From Oscillospiraceae bacterium (lineage in GTDB: Bacteria > Bacillota > Clostridia > Oscillospirales > Oscillospiraceae), in contig JAFSEW010000057.1 in assembly GCA_017435525.1 (NCBI GenBank), positions 1 to 64,000 on the forward strand: a DNA stretch of 64,000 nt, given 5' to 3'. Each line of letters starts with the position of its first letter. Within the stretch, counting starts at the first letter, position 1. Below the pieces are notes generated by a model that was given only the letters and a program-made list of their open reading frames with translations, searched no databases and was not told the origin of the DNA. Position numbers and translations under genes: made by a program. Below, in pieces: positions 1-8,098 of the stretch.

Positions 1-1835
1 CCGGCAGGAGAGATCTGCTCGGAAACATCGGCTGCGGGCATGATGTGCTCAGCGTAGGAGCAGTTGTAGTTCTGAACAAAGACCACCTTGATCTTGTCGG
101 AAACGGACATGTCGCTGTTGATCATCTTGGCCACACGGTTGATGTAGCGGATAATGGCCTTGGCACGGGCGTAGCCGGGAGCGGACTTGGCACCGAACAG
201 GAACACGGTGGGCTGGAAGTCAGGCAGACGGCCGTCCTTCAGGCGGAAGTAGATATCCACAATGCTCAGGGCGTTCATCAGCTGGCGCTTGTACTCGTGC
301 AGACGCTTGACCTGCACATCGAACATGAAGTCGGGGTTCAGCTGCACGCCCTCGTGCTCGGCGATGACCTGGCACAGCTGCTCCTTCTTCTGACGCTTGA
401 TGGTGTTGAACTGGCGCACCATGTCGTCGTCGATCATGGGCTTGATCTTGCTCAGGCGATCCAGATCCTTCAGGAAGTCGCCGCCGGTGCGGTACTTCAG
501 CATCTGGGTCAGCTCGGGGTTGCACAGACCCAGCCAGCGGCGGGGGGTGATGCCGTTGGTCTTGTTCTGGAACCGCTCGGGGAAGGCCACATACCACTCA
601 TGGAAGCAGTCGTCCTTCAGAATCTGAGAGTGGATCTCAGCAACGCCGTTGACATAGGAGCCAACATAGACGCTGAGGTTTGCCATGTGTGCGGTGTTGT
701 CCTTGATGATGAACAGGTTGGGATGCTCGCTCTTGAGCCGCATGTCGATCCGGTGGAGAATATCCACGATCTCAGGCACAACGCTGCCCAGCAGATCCAG
801 GGGCCACTTTTCCAGAGCTTCGCTCATGACGGTGTGGTTGGTGTAGGAGAAGGTCTTCTGGGCGATCCGGAAGCTCTGCTCGAAATCCATGCCTTCCTTC
901 ATCAGCAGGCGGATCAGCTCGGGGATGGACATGGCGGGATGGGTGTCATTCAGCTGCACGGCGTAGAAATCAGCGAAGTGGCTCAGATCGTTGCCGTGGA
1001 CGCTCTTATAGACCCGCAGCATATCCTGCAGGGATGCGGAGGACAGAACATACTGCTGCTTGATGCGCAGACGCTTGCCTTCCCAGGTGGAGTCGTTGGG
1101 GTACAGGACGCGGGTGATGTCCTCAGCCTTGTTCTTCTGCTGCAGAGCCCGCAGGTAGTCCTGATCGTTGAAGGCGTTGAAGTCCAGTTCTTCCTCGGCC
1201 TCACACTGCCACAGACGCAGGGTGCCGATGTTCTTGGTGCCGTAGCCGATGACAGGCACATCATAGGGGACGGCCAGCACGGTGTGGTCGGGGAAGTGCA
1301 CCTTCACGGTGTGGTTGTAGCGGCGGTAGCTCCAGGGATCGCCGTACTTGCTCCAGTCGTCAGCGTTCTCTTTCTGGCTGCCGTTTGCGTCAAAGCTCTG
1401 CTTGAACAGGCCGAACTTGTAGCGCAGGCCGTAGCCGGACAGGGGGATGTTGGTGCTGGCGGCAGAGTCCAGGAAGCAGGCAGCCAGACGGCCCAGACCG
1501 CCGTTGCCCAGAGCGGCATCTTCGATCTCTTCCAGAATGGCCAGATCCACACCGCGCTCGGCAAAAATCTGCTTCATCTCATCCAGGATGCCCAGGTTAT
1601 ACAGGTTGGAGTACACCAGGCGGCCGATGAGGTACTCGGCAGAAATGTAGTAGGCCTTGCGGTTGTGCAGGCGGGTCTTCTTGCTGTTGCTCCAGTTGTC
1701 GCTGATAGCCATCATAACGGCGTTGCCCAGTGCTTCGTGCAGCTCCTGCGCGGAGGCCTCCTGCAGGGATACGTCGTAGGTGTACTTCAGCTGTGCCTCA
1801 GTCCACTTCAGGATGTTCAGGCAATCATAAGTCAT
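1..1835 (-). CDS. glgP: Glycogen/maltodextrin phosphorylase (3' end outside window)
   Basis: PLP-dependent GT35 phosphorylase that releases glucose 1-phosphate from alpha-1,4-glucan ends in the cytoplasm. The frame is open from the ATG at 1835 to the window edge, about 611 codons of a family that usually has 750-850. Near the N-terminus YYISAEYLIGR and EDAALGNGGLGRLAACF are GT35 signatures. The last visible residues include AADVSEQISPA, which in this family comes just before the PLP-lysine motif, so the catalytic lysine lies outside. I chose ATG 1835 over ATG 1844 because GGAGA is 9 bases before it. It follows malQ by 23 bases and is probably co-transcribed with it. Identity is secure; the symbol covers both glycogen and maltodextrin phosphorylases. 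Confidence 0.95.
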   Translation of the reverse strand, partial: MTYDCLNILKWTEAQLKYTYDVSLQEASAQELHEALGNAVMMAISDNWSNSKKTRLHNRKAYYISAEYLIGRLVYSNLYNLGILDEMKQIFAERGVDLAILEEIEDAALGNGGLGRLAACFLDSAASTNIPLSGYGLRYKFGLFKQSFDANGSQKENADDWSKYGDPWSYRRYNHTVKVHFPDHTVLAVPYDVPVIGYGTKNIGTLRLWQCEAEEELDFNAFNDQDYLRALQQKNKAEDITRVLYPNDSTWEGKRLRIKQQYVLSSASLQDMLRVYKSVHGNDLSHFADFYAVQLNDTHPAMSIPELIRLLMKEGMDFEQSFRIAQKTFSYTNHTVMSEALEKWPLDLLGSVVPEIVDILHRIDMRLKSEHPNLFIIKDNTAHMANLSVYVGSYVNGVAEIHSQILKDDCFHEWYVAFPERFQNKTNGITPRRWLGLCNPELTQMLKYRTGGDFLKDLDRLSKIKPMIDDDMVRQFNTIKRQKKEQLCQVIAEHEGVQLNPDFMFDVQVKRLHEYKRQLMNALSIVDIYFRLKDGRLPDFQPTVFLFGAKSAPGYARAKAIIRYINRVAKMINSDMSVSDKIKVVFVQNYNCSYAEHIMPAADVSEQISPA

Positions 1836-1858
1836 AGTTTCCATTCTCCATTCTTATA

Positions 1859-3364
1859 TCAAACAGTCTTGCTGTCGGTTTCTTTCTGTGCGCCCAGGCG
1901 TCCGTACAGGCGGGTCAGGGTAAGGATCTTTGCTGCCAGCTTTTCGGTGAACACACCGTCTTTTGCGCGCCAGGTCCAGTTGGCGTCGGAGAGCTTACCG
2001 GGGAAGTTCATTCTGCCTTCGGCGCCGATGTCCAGATAATCCTGCATGGGCACGATGCACCGGTCGGATACGGATGCCATGGCAGTACGGATGGTACCCC
2101 AGACATAATCTTCCTTCTCGCCCAGGCACATGTACTCGGCGGCGTATGCCACGGCTTCTTCGGAAGCGGTGTCAAACCACTGCCGGGTGGTCATATTGTC
2201 ATGGGTGCCGGTGTAGCACACGGTGTTGGAGGTGTAGGTGTGGGGCAGGTAATCGGAAGGTTCCCGGGAATCAAAGGCGAAGCCCAGCACCTTCATGCCG
2301 GGATAGCCGGAATTGTCCCGCAGGTCCAGCACTTCCTGGGTCAGGAAGCCCAGATCTTCCGCAATCAGCTTCAGTTGGGGCAGGCTCTTCTTCAGGGTGT
2401 TCATAAAAGCCATGCCGGGGCCGGTGATCCACTTGCCGCCCTTGGCAGTCTCATCGCCGTAGGGAACGCTCCAGTAAGCCTCAAAGCCCCGGAAATGATC
2501 CAGCCGCACCACATCGTAGAGCTTACCGGCGGCAGAGAGCCGGTTCATCCACCAGGCAAAGCCGGTTTCCTCCATCAGCTCCCAGCGGTACAGGGGGTTG
2601 CCCCAGAGCTGACCGTCTTCGGAGAAAGCATCCGGGGGGCAGCCTGCCACTGCGGTGGGGTTCAGGTCTTCATCCAGCTGGAACAGCTCAGGATTGGACC
2701 AGACATCGGCGGAATCCAGGGGAACATAGATGGGCACATCACCGATGATGGTGATGTTGCTCTCCTTAGCGTAAGCGCGCAGGGCGTTCCACTGGGTAAA
2801 GAACAGGAACTGGACGAAGCTGTAGAAGCGGATCTCGTCTTTCAGCTCCTGGCGGGCCTGCCAGATGGCATCGGCATCCCGATGCTTCAGCTTTTCGGGC
2901 CACTGGTTCCAGACCAGGTTGTTGTGCTTGGCTTTCAGCGCCAGGAACAGGGTGAAGTCACCCAGCCAGGAGCTGTTGTCCCGGCAGAAGGCATCAAAAG
3001 CTTCGCTGCCGGTAAAACGGCTGTAAGCCAGCCGCAGAATGCTCCAGCGCTGATTGTACTGGGTGCCGTAATTGACCTTGGTTTCGGATTCACACCAGGT
3101 GATGCTGCCCAGGTCGGTTTTCTTCAGCAGCCCTTCTTCCACCAGCATATCCAGATCGATCAGGTAGGGATTGCCGGCGAAGGTGGAGCAGGATTGATAG
3201 GGGGAATCGCCGTAGCCGGTGGGGGAAAGAGGCAGGATCTGCCAGCAGCTCTGACCGGCGGCTTTCAGAAAATCAACAAAATCATACGCCTGTTTGCCCA
3301 TGGTACCAATACCGTAGGGACCGGGCAGGGAAGACAGGTGCATTAAAATACCGCTTTCGCGCAT
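1859..3364 (-). CDS. malQ: 4-alpha-glucanotransferase (amylomaltase), first copy
   Basis: GH77 amylomaltase, a cytoplasmic enzyme that disproportionates maltooligosaccharides and so supplies longer glucans to the phosphorylase encoded next. The 501-residue length is normal for bacterial MalQ. Visible signatures include SSLPGPYGIGTMG at the N-terminus, SPTGYGDSPYQS, the nucleophile region VRLDHFRGFEAYW, and IAEDLGF. The malQ-glgP order on one strand, with 23 bases between them, makes a compact maltodextrin operon. A sigma-A promoter lies about 100 bases upstream. A second, divergent malQ occurs at 18833-20323. Confidence 0.96.
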   Translation of the reverse strand: MRESGILMHLSSLPGPYGIGTMGKQAYDFVDFLKAAGQSCWQILPLSPTGYGDSPYQSCSTFAGNPYLIDLDMLVEEGLLKKTDLGSITWCESETKVNYGTQYNQRWSILRLAYSRFTGSEAFDAFCRDNSSWLGDFTLFLALKAKHNNLVWNQWPEKLKHRDADAIWQARQELKDEIRFYSFVQFLFFTQWNALRAYAKESNITIIGDVPIYVPLDSADVWSNPELFQLDEDLNPTAVAGCPPDAFSEDGQLWGNPLYRWELMEETGFAWWMNRLSAAGKLYDVVRLDHFRGFEAYWSVPYGDETAKGGKWITGPGMAFMNTLKKSLPQLKLIAEDLGFLTQEVLDLRDNSGYPGMKVLGFAFDSREPSDYLPHTYTSNTVCYTGTHDNMTTRQWFDTASEEAVAYAAEYMCLGEKEDYVWGTIRTAMASVSDRCIVPMQDYLDIGAEGRMNFPGKLSDANWTWRAKDGVFTEKLAAKILTLTRLYGRLGAQKETDSKTV

Positions 3365-3461
3365 GGATATAAAACTCCTTCCGGAAGGTATACCAGTCTA
3401 TGGAAAGATAACCAAAATGTGTAAGTCCCAGACTTCCTCATGGTAAGACGATACAGACTAT

Positions 3462-3490
3462 AGAATAATATATGTTCGGTTTTTTGTCAA
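3462..3490 (-). promoter_or_regulatory. Sigma-A promoter of malQ-glgP
   Basis: On the minus strand TTGACA (3485-3490) is followed after exactly 17 bases by TATTCT (3462-3467). It lies about 100 bases upstream of malQ and fits a housekeeping promoter. I did not find a convincing catabolite-control site. Confidence 0.7.
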
Positions 3491-3578
3491 GCAAAAGGGA
3501 AGAGTGGCGATCTATTTCAGGAGTTTTGACAAAATATGACAAAAAGAACGGTGGATTTTGAACTTTTGGGCAAAAAGT

Positions 3579-3603
3579 AAAATCCCTCTGACAGAGGGAT
3601 TTT
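3579..3603 (-). terminator. Intrinsic terminator after traX-like gene
   Basis: A perfect stem CCCTCTG/CAGAGGG with AAAATC and GATTTT extensions lies directly after the stop of the minus-strand TraX-family gene. Further T-rich sequence follows on that strand. It would end the queT-DUF2156-GNAT-traX transcript. Confidence 0.75.
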
Positions 3604-3604
3604 G

Positions 3605-4294
3605 TTACAGAAGAAGACTGATAAGCCAGATTACGCCCAGATGGGCCGGGTAGTAAATATAGAACAGATATTTCAGCTTTGCCTTACCCCGGGTGCCGTT
3701 GTAGAAAGCCAGAGGAATCAGCGCAAGCAGAGAAAACCACTGGATACCGCCCCGGCTCAAGCTCAGAAAAATCAATCCCAGCGCGGTCATGCCGAAGGCT
3801 TTCAGACTGCTGCGGCCCAGGTAGATCAGCACCGGCAGCAGCACACCGAAAATGCCGTAATCGATGGCAAAATCGGTGCCGGGGAACAGCGGAACTTCGC
3901 ACAATACCCAGCTGACGCACAGGGCAGCCAGCACCAGGAAGCCGCCTTGGGGCGCCGGGCGCGCAATGGCATAATCCCACAGATAGATCAGCGCCACCGA
4001 CAATGAGAATGTGACCATGATGCACATATACAGCGATCCCATGGCTACAAAATATACAGCCTGGCACAGAGCCGCCACAGCCAAAATGCTCAGAAGATAC
4101 CGCTTCCGGTTGCGGGTGTGGCGGCAGCCTTCAGCAATCATGTAGGCGAAGATGGGCAGCGCCAGCCGTCCGATTATTCGCAGCCACAGCGCCTGGGGGA
4201 AAAGCGTGACGCCGATATGGTCGCAGGTCATGGTGATCAATGCCAGCAGCTTCAGCTGATTTCCGGTGAGGTGCAGTTTTTCGGCAGTCAACAT
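3605..4294 (-). CDS. TraX family membrane protein
   Basis: A 229-residue polytopic membrane protein with about seven or eight hydrophobic segments. The N-terminal pattern LKLLALITMTCDHIGVTLFP, then RIIGRLALPIFAYMIAEG and a following HTRNRKRY, is typical of the TraX family (first known from F-pilin acetylation, but widespread in Firmicutes with no established role). It starts 9 bases after the GNAT gene stops, with GAGGT placed 6 bases before the ATG, so it is probably co-transcribed. Nothing nearby suggests conjugation, and a general membrane acyl-transfer role is only an inference. Confidence 0.85.
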   Translation of the reverse strand: MLTAEKLHLTGNQLKLLALITMTCDHIGVTLFPQALWLRIIGRLALPIFAYMIAEGCRHTRNRKRYLLSILAVAALCQAVYFVAMGSLYMCIMVTFSLSVALIYLWDYAIARPAPQGGFLVLAALCVSWVLCEVPLFPGTDFAIDYGIFGVLLPVLIYLGRSSLKAFGMTALGLIFLSLSRGGIQWFSLLALIPLAFYNGTRGKAKLKYLFYIYYPAHLGVIWLISLLL

Positions 4295-4303
4295 AGTGTT
4301 ACC

Positions 4304-5071
4304 TCAGTCAAAGGCCAGACCGAAATAGGTGGGGGCGGGGAGGGTACTTCCGCTGAGGGGGCGGTACATGGCAAAGTTTCTGCCTTCGCCGGGGGTGCGG
4401 AACTTACCTTCGGCGCAGCCCAGCAGCGCTACAAGCGCAGGTGCCACGGTGGTGTTGCCCAGCAGCTCCAGGCCAAAGAGCACATCGCCCTGGACCTGGG
4501 CAGCCATGGCAAAGCCGTGGCCTGCATAGAAGCGGGCCTGGGTTGCCAGGAAATCCAGCGCCACATCTTCCTGCAGCACGCCGCCTTCCGGCATCAGCCG
4601 GCGGCGCATCTTGGCATATTCTACGGTGTTGATGCGGCTTAGCTGCAGATCGGAGATCTGGGGGCCGCAGACGAATTCCCGGATCTGGCTGCAGACGCTG
4701 TAGCCCATGGAGCTATACAGGGCTTCCAGATCGGCGGACTGGGGCACCAGAATAGTGCCTTCGTAGCCCTGCTCCTTCAGAATCCGGTGGGTATCTGCCA
4801 TCAGGGTGTGACACAGGCCCTTGCGCCGATGGGCTTTTGCGGTGGCAACGCCGTAAATATAGGCGATTTTCTTATCCTGATGCTCACAGGGCATCCAATA
4901 CAGGGCTGCGGCGATTTCTCCGTCCAGCATGATGCAGCGGCAGCGGTCAGCGCTGTAAGCGGTGGAGAAGAATGCTTCCAGGAAAGTGTCATCATCGCCA
5001 AAGGCTTCCTGCCACAGTTTCAGCAGGCTTGCTTCATGTTCCGAGGTGAGTGTCTCAATAATCATAGCCAT
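4304..5071 (-). CDS. GNAT family N-acetyltransferase
   Basis: A 255-residue protein with an N-terminal GNAT acetyltransferase domain. The motif A region is IAYIYGVATAKAHRRKGLCH, where R/Q-x-x-G-x-G/A becomes RRKGLC, followed by the LMADTHRILKEQGYEGTIL strand-helix. The last roughly 100 residues look like the sterol-carrier-type extension found in some two-domain acetyltransferases, but this is weak. The substrate cannot be read from the sequence. Its start overlaps the end of the DUF2156 gene by 17 bases (or 11 if the second ATG is used), so translation is likely coupled. Confidence 0.82.
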   Translation of the reverse strand: MAMIIETLTSEHEASLLKLWQEAFGDDDTFLEAFFSTAYSADRCRCIMLDGEIAAALYWMPCEHQDKKIAYIYGVATAKAHRRKGLCHTLMADTHRILKEQGYEGTILVPQSADLEALYSSMGYSVCSQIREFVCGPQISDLQLSRINTVEYAKMRRRLMPEGGVLQEDVALDFLATQARFYAGHGFAMAAQVQGDVLFGLELLGNTTVAPALVALLGCAEGKFRTPGEGRNFAMYRPLSGSTLPAPTYFGLAFD

Positions 5072-5966
5072 CCTCCAACAGGCATGCCCAGCCCTTTTCC
5101 ACCATGTGGTGGGGGCAGTAGCTGAGCTTCGCTTTTCTCAGGCCTTCCAGACCCATGTCGTCTTCCCGGTTCAGATACTGCAGCTGGGGATATTTGCTGC
5201 GCAGATACCGGGCAAATTCGAAGTTGATCACAGGGTAAGCGCCCTCTGCTTCCGAAAGCGCTTTCTCAAAATGCACATCCATGGTGTTGCAGCACTGGAA
5301 GCTGCCCATGGTAAAGGCCACCGCTTCCTCGCCGATGCGCAGCACCAGACCTTCCAGACCCAGCTGGGAATAATGATCCAGCGCTCTGGTCAGGGCCGCT
5401 TTTTCCATGTGGTAATCCCCCTGGGGATTCTCTTCCAGCTTCTGTGCGTACCAGGTTTCGCTAAGGGAGCGCACCTGAGGCAGCGTTTCCTCTGTGATGG
5501 GCACCACCTCATAATCGGGGAATTCCTGACGGAAGCGGTTGCAGTGATTGCGCTTGCGCTGGTATTTCCGGCCCTTCAGGTCGGCCAGGTCGTTGATGTC
5601 GTACACATAGTCAAAAGAATCCCGGTCGCTGTGGAAGCGGAATTTTCCGGGGAACAGCGTTTCAATGGTTTCCCAGTCGGTATCCAGAATGCCGGTGATC
5701 CGGCAAGGGATCCCCCGCTCTTTGGCATCGGCCATAATGGCTTCCAGCACTGCCTTCTTGTCGCCGCAGCCTACGGGGAAGGGATACACCGTGCGGCGGT
5801 TGAACTGGGAAAACAGCACCGCGTGGCCATGGGCCTCGGTAATGGACTGCCTGCCCCACAGGTAGAGATTGGCAAAACTGTATTCGCAGCCCCGCTGCGG
5901 GCTGGAGCACAGATAGGTTTGATACATTTCCCGGTGTTCCGGGGTGATTTTCTTAAAATTCAGCAT
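5055..5966 (-). CDS. DUF2156 (phosphatidylglycerol lysyltransferase C-terminal-like) protein
   Basis: A 303-residue soluble protein of the DUF2156 type. This fold is two tandem acetyltransferase-like domains, as in the catalytic part of MprF and FemX-like aminoacyl transferases. Visible family patterns include GCEYSFANLYLWG near the N-terminus, GRKYQRKRNHCNRF in the middle and YLNREDDMGLEGLRKAKLSY near the C-terminus. There are no transmembrane segments, so it is not a full MprF. GAGGT precedes the ATG by 6 bases. It starts 49 bases after the queT-like gene and overlaps the GNAT gene. An aminoacyl-tRNA-dependent or acyl transfer activity is plausible but unproven. Confidence 0.85.
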   Translation of the reverse strand: MLNFKKITPEHREMYQTYLCSSPQRGCEYSFANLYLWGRQSITEAHGHAVLFSQFNRRTVYPFPVGCGDKKAVLEAIMADAKERGIPCRITGILDTDWETIETLFPGKFRFHSDRDSFDYVYDINDLADLKGRKYQRKRNHCNRFRQEFPDYEVVPITEETLPQVRSLSETWYAQKLEENPQGDYHMEKAALTRALDHYSQLGLEGLVLRIGEEAVAFTMGSFQCCNTMDVHFEKALSEAEGAYPVINFEFARYLRSKYPQLQYLNREDDMGLEGLRKAKLSYCPHHMVEKGWACLLEDGYDY

Positions 5967-6015
5967 ACAAATACCTCGTTTCCTTGAGGACAGTATAGCA
6001 TATTTTTACCGGAAT

Positions 6016-6519
6016 TCAATGGGTGCAATCCCCAAATAATCTGTGCTGCAAGCCGTTTTTTTGTATCACAGCCCACAGAATTCTGCCCAGAGTCAGCAAT
6101 ACCACAGCCTCGCCCAGAGCAACGCACAGGGCGTTGAACCAGAAGGTGTTGCCCAGATACAGCGTCAGCTCCCAGCCTACCAGAAGGGCATTGAACAGGG
6201 CCGGCATCCACAGGGCAATCCAGATATGGCGGCGCAGCAGATACATAGTGCCAGCGGCCAGAAAAGTAGCCAGGGTGCCCAGAATGGGGTCCAGAGGCAG
6301 CGCGCCTGCGAAGGTCAGATTAAACAGAAAGCAGCCGATGCTGAGACCGGGAATGGCGCTGGGGGTAAACACTGCCAGCACACACAGCGCTTCCGCTACC
6401 CGAAACTGCACCGCATAGGAAGCGGAATTGGGAAACAGCAGATTCTGAAAATGGGTCAGCGCCACATACATGGCGGCAATCACAGCGGCCTGGGCCATGA
6501 TTCTTACGCGTTTGTTCAT
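6016..6519 (-). CDS. queT: QueT family queuosine-precursor transporter
   Basis: A 167-residue integral membrane protein resembling the substrate-binding (S) component of ECF transporters for queuosine precursors. Visible family features are VQFRVAEALCVLAVFTPSAI, PGLSIGCFLFNL and LDPILGTLATFLAAG. The start at 6519 is chosen because GGAG sits 8 bases upstream; a longer frame to 6567 would run through the terminator of the leader. The leader holds a preQ1-I-like riboswitch, which fits uptake of preQ1 or a related base. The ECF energising subunits are not in the window. Confidence 0.88.
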   Translation of the reverse strand: MNKRVRIMAQAAVIAAMYVALTHFQNLLFPNSASYAVQFRVAEALCVLAVFTPSAIPGLSIGCFLFNLTFAGALPLDPILGTLATFLAAGTMYLLRRHIWIALWMPALFNALLVGWELTLYLGNTFWFNALCVALGEAVVLLTLGRILWAVIQKNGLQHRLFGDCTH

Positions 6520-6532
6520 AGATATCGCTCCA

Positions 6533-6637
6533 AAATAAAAAATGGACGCAGTCCGCGCCCACAACAAAAAATGAGCGCAAAGCGCCCACCCGATTCCCTA
6601 GTTTTGTTTACCGACAGGATGGTCACGAACTGTCCTA
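6533..6637 (-). promoter_or_regulatory. preQ1-I-like riboswitch with two tandem terminator hairpins
   Basis: On the minus strand the leader has stem GACAG/CTGTC (6631-6635 region with 6613-6617), a loop reading TTCGTGACCATC and an A-rich tail GGTAAACAAAACTAGGG (to about 6596). This matches the small preQ1-I pseudoknot pattern. Next comes GGGCGC-TTT-GCGCTC then ATTTTTT (6565-6587), and then GGGCGC-GGACT-GCGTCC then ATTTTTT (6536-6560). Both look like intrinsic terminators, placed before the queT ribosome binding site. A transcriptional off-switch for the transporter is inferred. Confidence 0.75.
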
Positions 6638-6650
6638 TAAAATTTTCTTT

Positions 6651-6679
6651 ATTATACGGTGGAGAAAGGCACTTGTCAA
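6651..6679 (-). promoter_or_regulatory. Consensus promoter of queT leader
   Basis: On the minus strand TTGACA (6674-6679) is separated by 17 bases from TATAAT (6651-6656). This is a full sigma-A consensus and places the start site just before the riboswitch aptamer. Confidence 0.85.
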
Positions 6680-6701
6680 GTGGACCTTGTTGGGATATAC
6701 T
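6673..6701 (+). promoter_or_regulatory. Promoter of the D-Ala-D-Ala carboxypeptidase gene
   Basis: TTGTCA (6673-6678), a 17-base spacer and TATACT (6696-6701) lie 32 bases before the ATG. The -35 box overlaps the -35 box of the opposing queT promoter by five bases inside the palindrome ACTTGTCAAGT. Confidence 0.7.
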
Positions 6702-6733
6702 ATCCATAATTTGCAGGAAATGGGGGGAATTGG

Positions 6734-7723
6734 ATGAAGCGGTATCTGGCTATGCTGCTGGCGCTGGCAATGCTGTTTTGCACCGGCTGTCAGATGAACC
6801 CGGCGGCGGAAAGGCCCGCTTCCACCACCGCACCGGAAACCACTGCCGCACCCACTACGCTGCCCACTACTGTGCCCACCACAGTGCCGGAAACGGTGCC
6901 TGTCCTGGCCGAGGCGGATATTCACAGCCTTACCGCCCTGTATGGGTTCGTGTATGACCTGACCAACGAGACTCTGCTCTATACCCATGGCGACCAGCAG
7001 GCGGAGCGAACACCCGCCAGCATTACCAAGCTGCTGACCATCTGCACAGCCCTGGAGTATCTGGATCCAGCCACAGAAATTACAGCCGGTGTGGAGACTA
7101 CCTGGATCGATCCCCTTTCTTCCGTGGCGGCTGTGACCCAGGGCTGCCGGATTACGGTGGAACAGCTGGTGCAGGGTATGATGATGCAAAGCGGCAATGA
7201 TGCCGCCTATGTTCTGGCGGTGGCGGCAGGCAAATCCATTGCCGGCGGCGAGGAATTTACGGAAGAAGAATACCTGCAGGTGTTCATGGATTATATGAAT
7301 CGCCGGGCCTGCGAGCTGGGATTGAAAAACACCTTCTTTGTGACCCCCGACGGCACCACCGCCCAGGGGCACCACACCACGCCGGAGGATCTGCTGCGGA
7401 TTGCCAAACTGGCGCTGGAAAATCCTCTGATCCGCAAGTATGCGCTGTGTCTGCAGGAAACGGTGACCTTTGCCAGCGGCCAGGAATACCTGTGGGTCAA
7501 TACCAACTGGATGCTGCATCCGGAATCGGATTTCTACTGCCCGGATGCCCGGGGGCTGAAAACCGGCTACACCAGCGCCGCAGGCAACTGCATGATCGCC
7601 CTGTTTGACGATGACGGCAGGGAACTGCTGATCTGCGTTCTGGGCTGCCCCACCATGCTGGATCGCTTTCGGGACATTCTGCATTTGTACGATCTCTATA
7701 AAGATAAACCGGCCGGTGAATGA
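6734..7723 (+). CDS. D-alanyl-D-alanine carboxypeptidase lipoprotein (PBP5-type)
   Basis: A serine DD-carboxypeptidase of the S11 family that trims the terminal D-Ala of peptidoglycan stem peptides outside the membrane. The 329-residue protein starts with a lipoprotein signal (lipobox LFCTGC), then a Thr/Pro-rich tether (about residues 25-60). All three active-site motifs are present: SITK after TPA, SGN in MMQSGNDAAYVLA, and KTG in GLKTGYTSAAG. It lacks the C-terminal amphipathic anchor domain of PBP5, so the N-terminal lipid replaces it. The stop codon lies in the loop of its own terminator. Confidence 0.93.
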   Translation: MKRYLAMLLALAMLFCTGCQMNPAAERPASTTAPETTAAPTTLPTTVPTTVPETVPVLAEADIHSLTALYGFVYDLTNETLLYTHGDQQAERTPASITKLLTICTALEYLDPATEITAGVETTWIDPLSSVAAVTQGCRITVEQLVQGMMMQSGNDAAYVLAVAAGKSIAGGEEFTEEEYLQVFMDYMNRRACELGLKNTFFVTPDGTTAQGHHTTPEDLLRIAKLALENPLIRKYALCLQETVTFASGQEYLWVNTNWMLHPESDFYCPDARGLKTGYTSAAGNCMIALFDDDGRELLICVLGCPTMLDRFRDILHLYDLYKDKPAGE

Positions 7724-7737
7724 ACCGGCCGGTTTTT
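7707..7737 (+). terminator. Terminator overlapping the carboxypeptidase stop codon
   Basis: AACCGGCCGG (7707-7716) pairs perfectly with CCGGCCGGTT (7725-7734), and T residues follow. The 8-base loop contains the TGA stop codon (7721-7723). Confidence 0.9.
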
Positions 7738-7805
7738 GCTGCCATCTGACCGACTAAAATGCCTGTCATTGCCAGCGGCAATCTGTTCCCCCGACAAAAA
7801 GAAAC

Positions 7806-7911
7806 GGATTCTTCGACTCCGCTGCGCTCCGCTCAGAATGACAGGAAGAAACCGGAGAACTATCGATTTTTTTGCCGTCGTCCTGAGCGCGCGAAGCGCA
7901 GCCGAAGGACC
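7806..7911. repeat. Dispersed GGATTCTTCG/TCATTCTGAGCG repeat, copy 1
   Basis: The block starts GGATTCTTCGACTCC, passes through CCGCTCAGAATGACAG and ends with CCTGAGCGC and CGAAGGACCC. It is built from two imperfect inverted halves. Related copies lie at 23030-23143 and 47568-47678, all between genes. The rest of the 375-base gap (7724-8098) holds a short GGGAGGC hairpin repeat and two terminators; I see no gene. Confidence 0.8.
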
Positions 7912-7951
7912 CGCATCCCCATTACCCCGCCGCAATATCGCACCGGATAAC

Positions 7952-7978
7952 GGGAGGCGCAAGAGCCTCCCCTGCATA
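7952..7978. repeat. GGGAGGC-CAAGA-GCCTCCC hairpin repeat, copy 1
   Basis: The hairpin GGGAGGC...GCCTCCC is followed by CTGCATA. A nearly identical unit is at 46579-46605, which shows that this is a dispersed small repeat rather than a local terminator. Confidence 0.65.
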
Positions 7979-8058
7979 CGCCCCGAAATTTCTTTTTCAA
8001 TCGTCGGCGAAGCCGACACCACACTTCTTCACTATTACCTATTACCTATTCACTAAAA

Positions 8059-8084
8059 AACCGGGCTGCCGAAGCAGCCCGGTT
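8059..8084 (-). terminator. Terminator of msmK-like gene
   Basis: The stem AACCGGGCTGC/GCAGCCCGGTT with loop CGAA (plus-strand reading) is followed on the minus strand by T residues. It lies 14 bases beyond the stop codon of the ATPase gene. Confidence 0.9.
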
Positions 8085-8098
8085 CTTGATTTTGGAAA

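Noticed and set aside
3605..4294. TraX-family gene as evidence of a conjugative element
   Set aside because: TraX-like proteins are widespread chromosomal membrane proteins in Firmicutes, and no other transfer gene is near.
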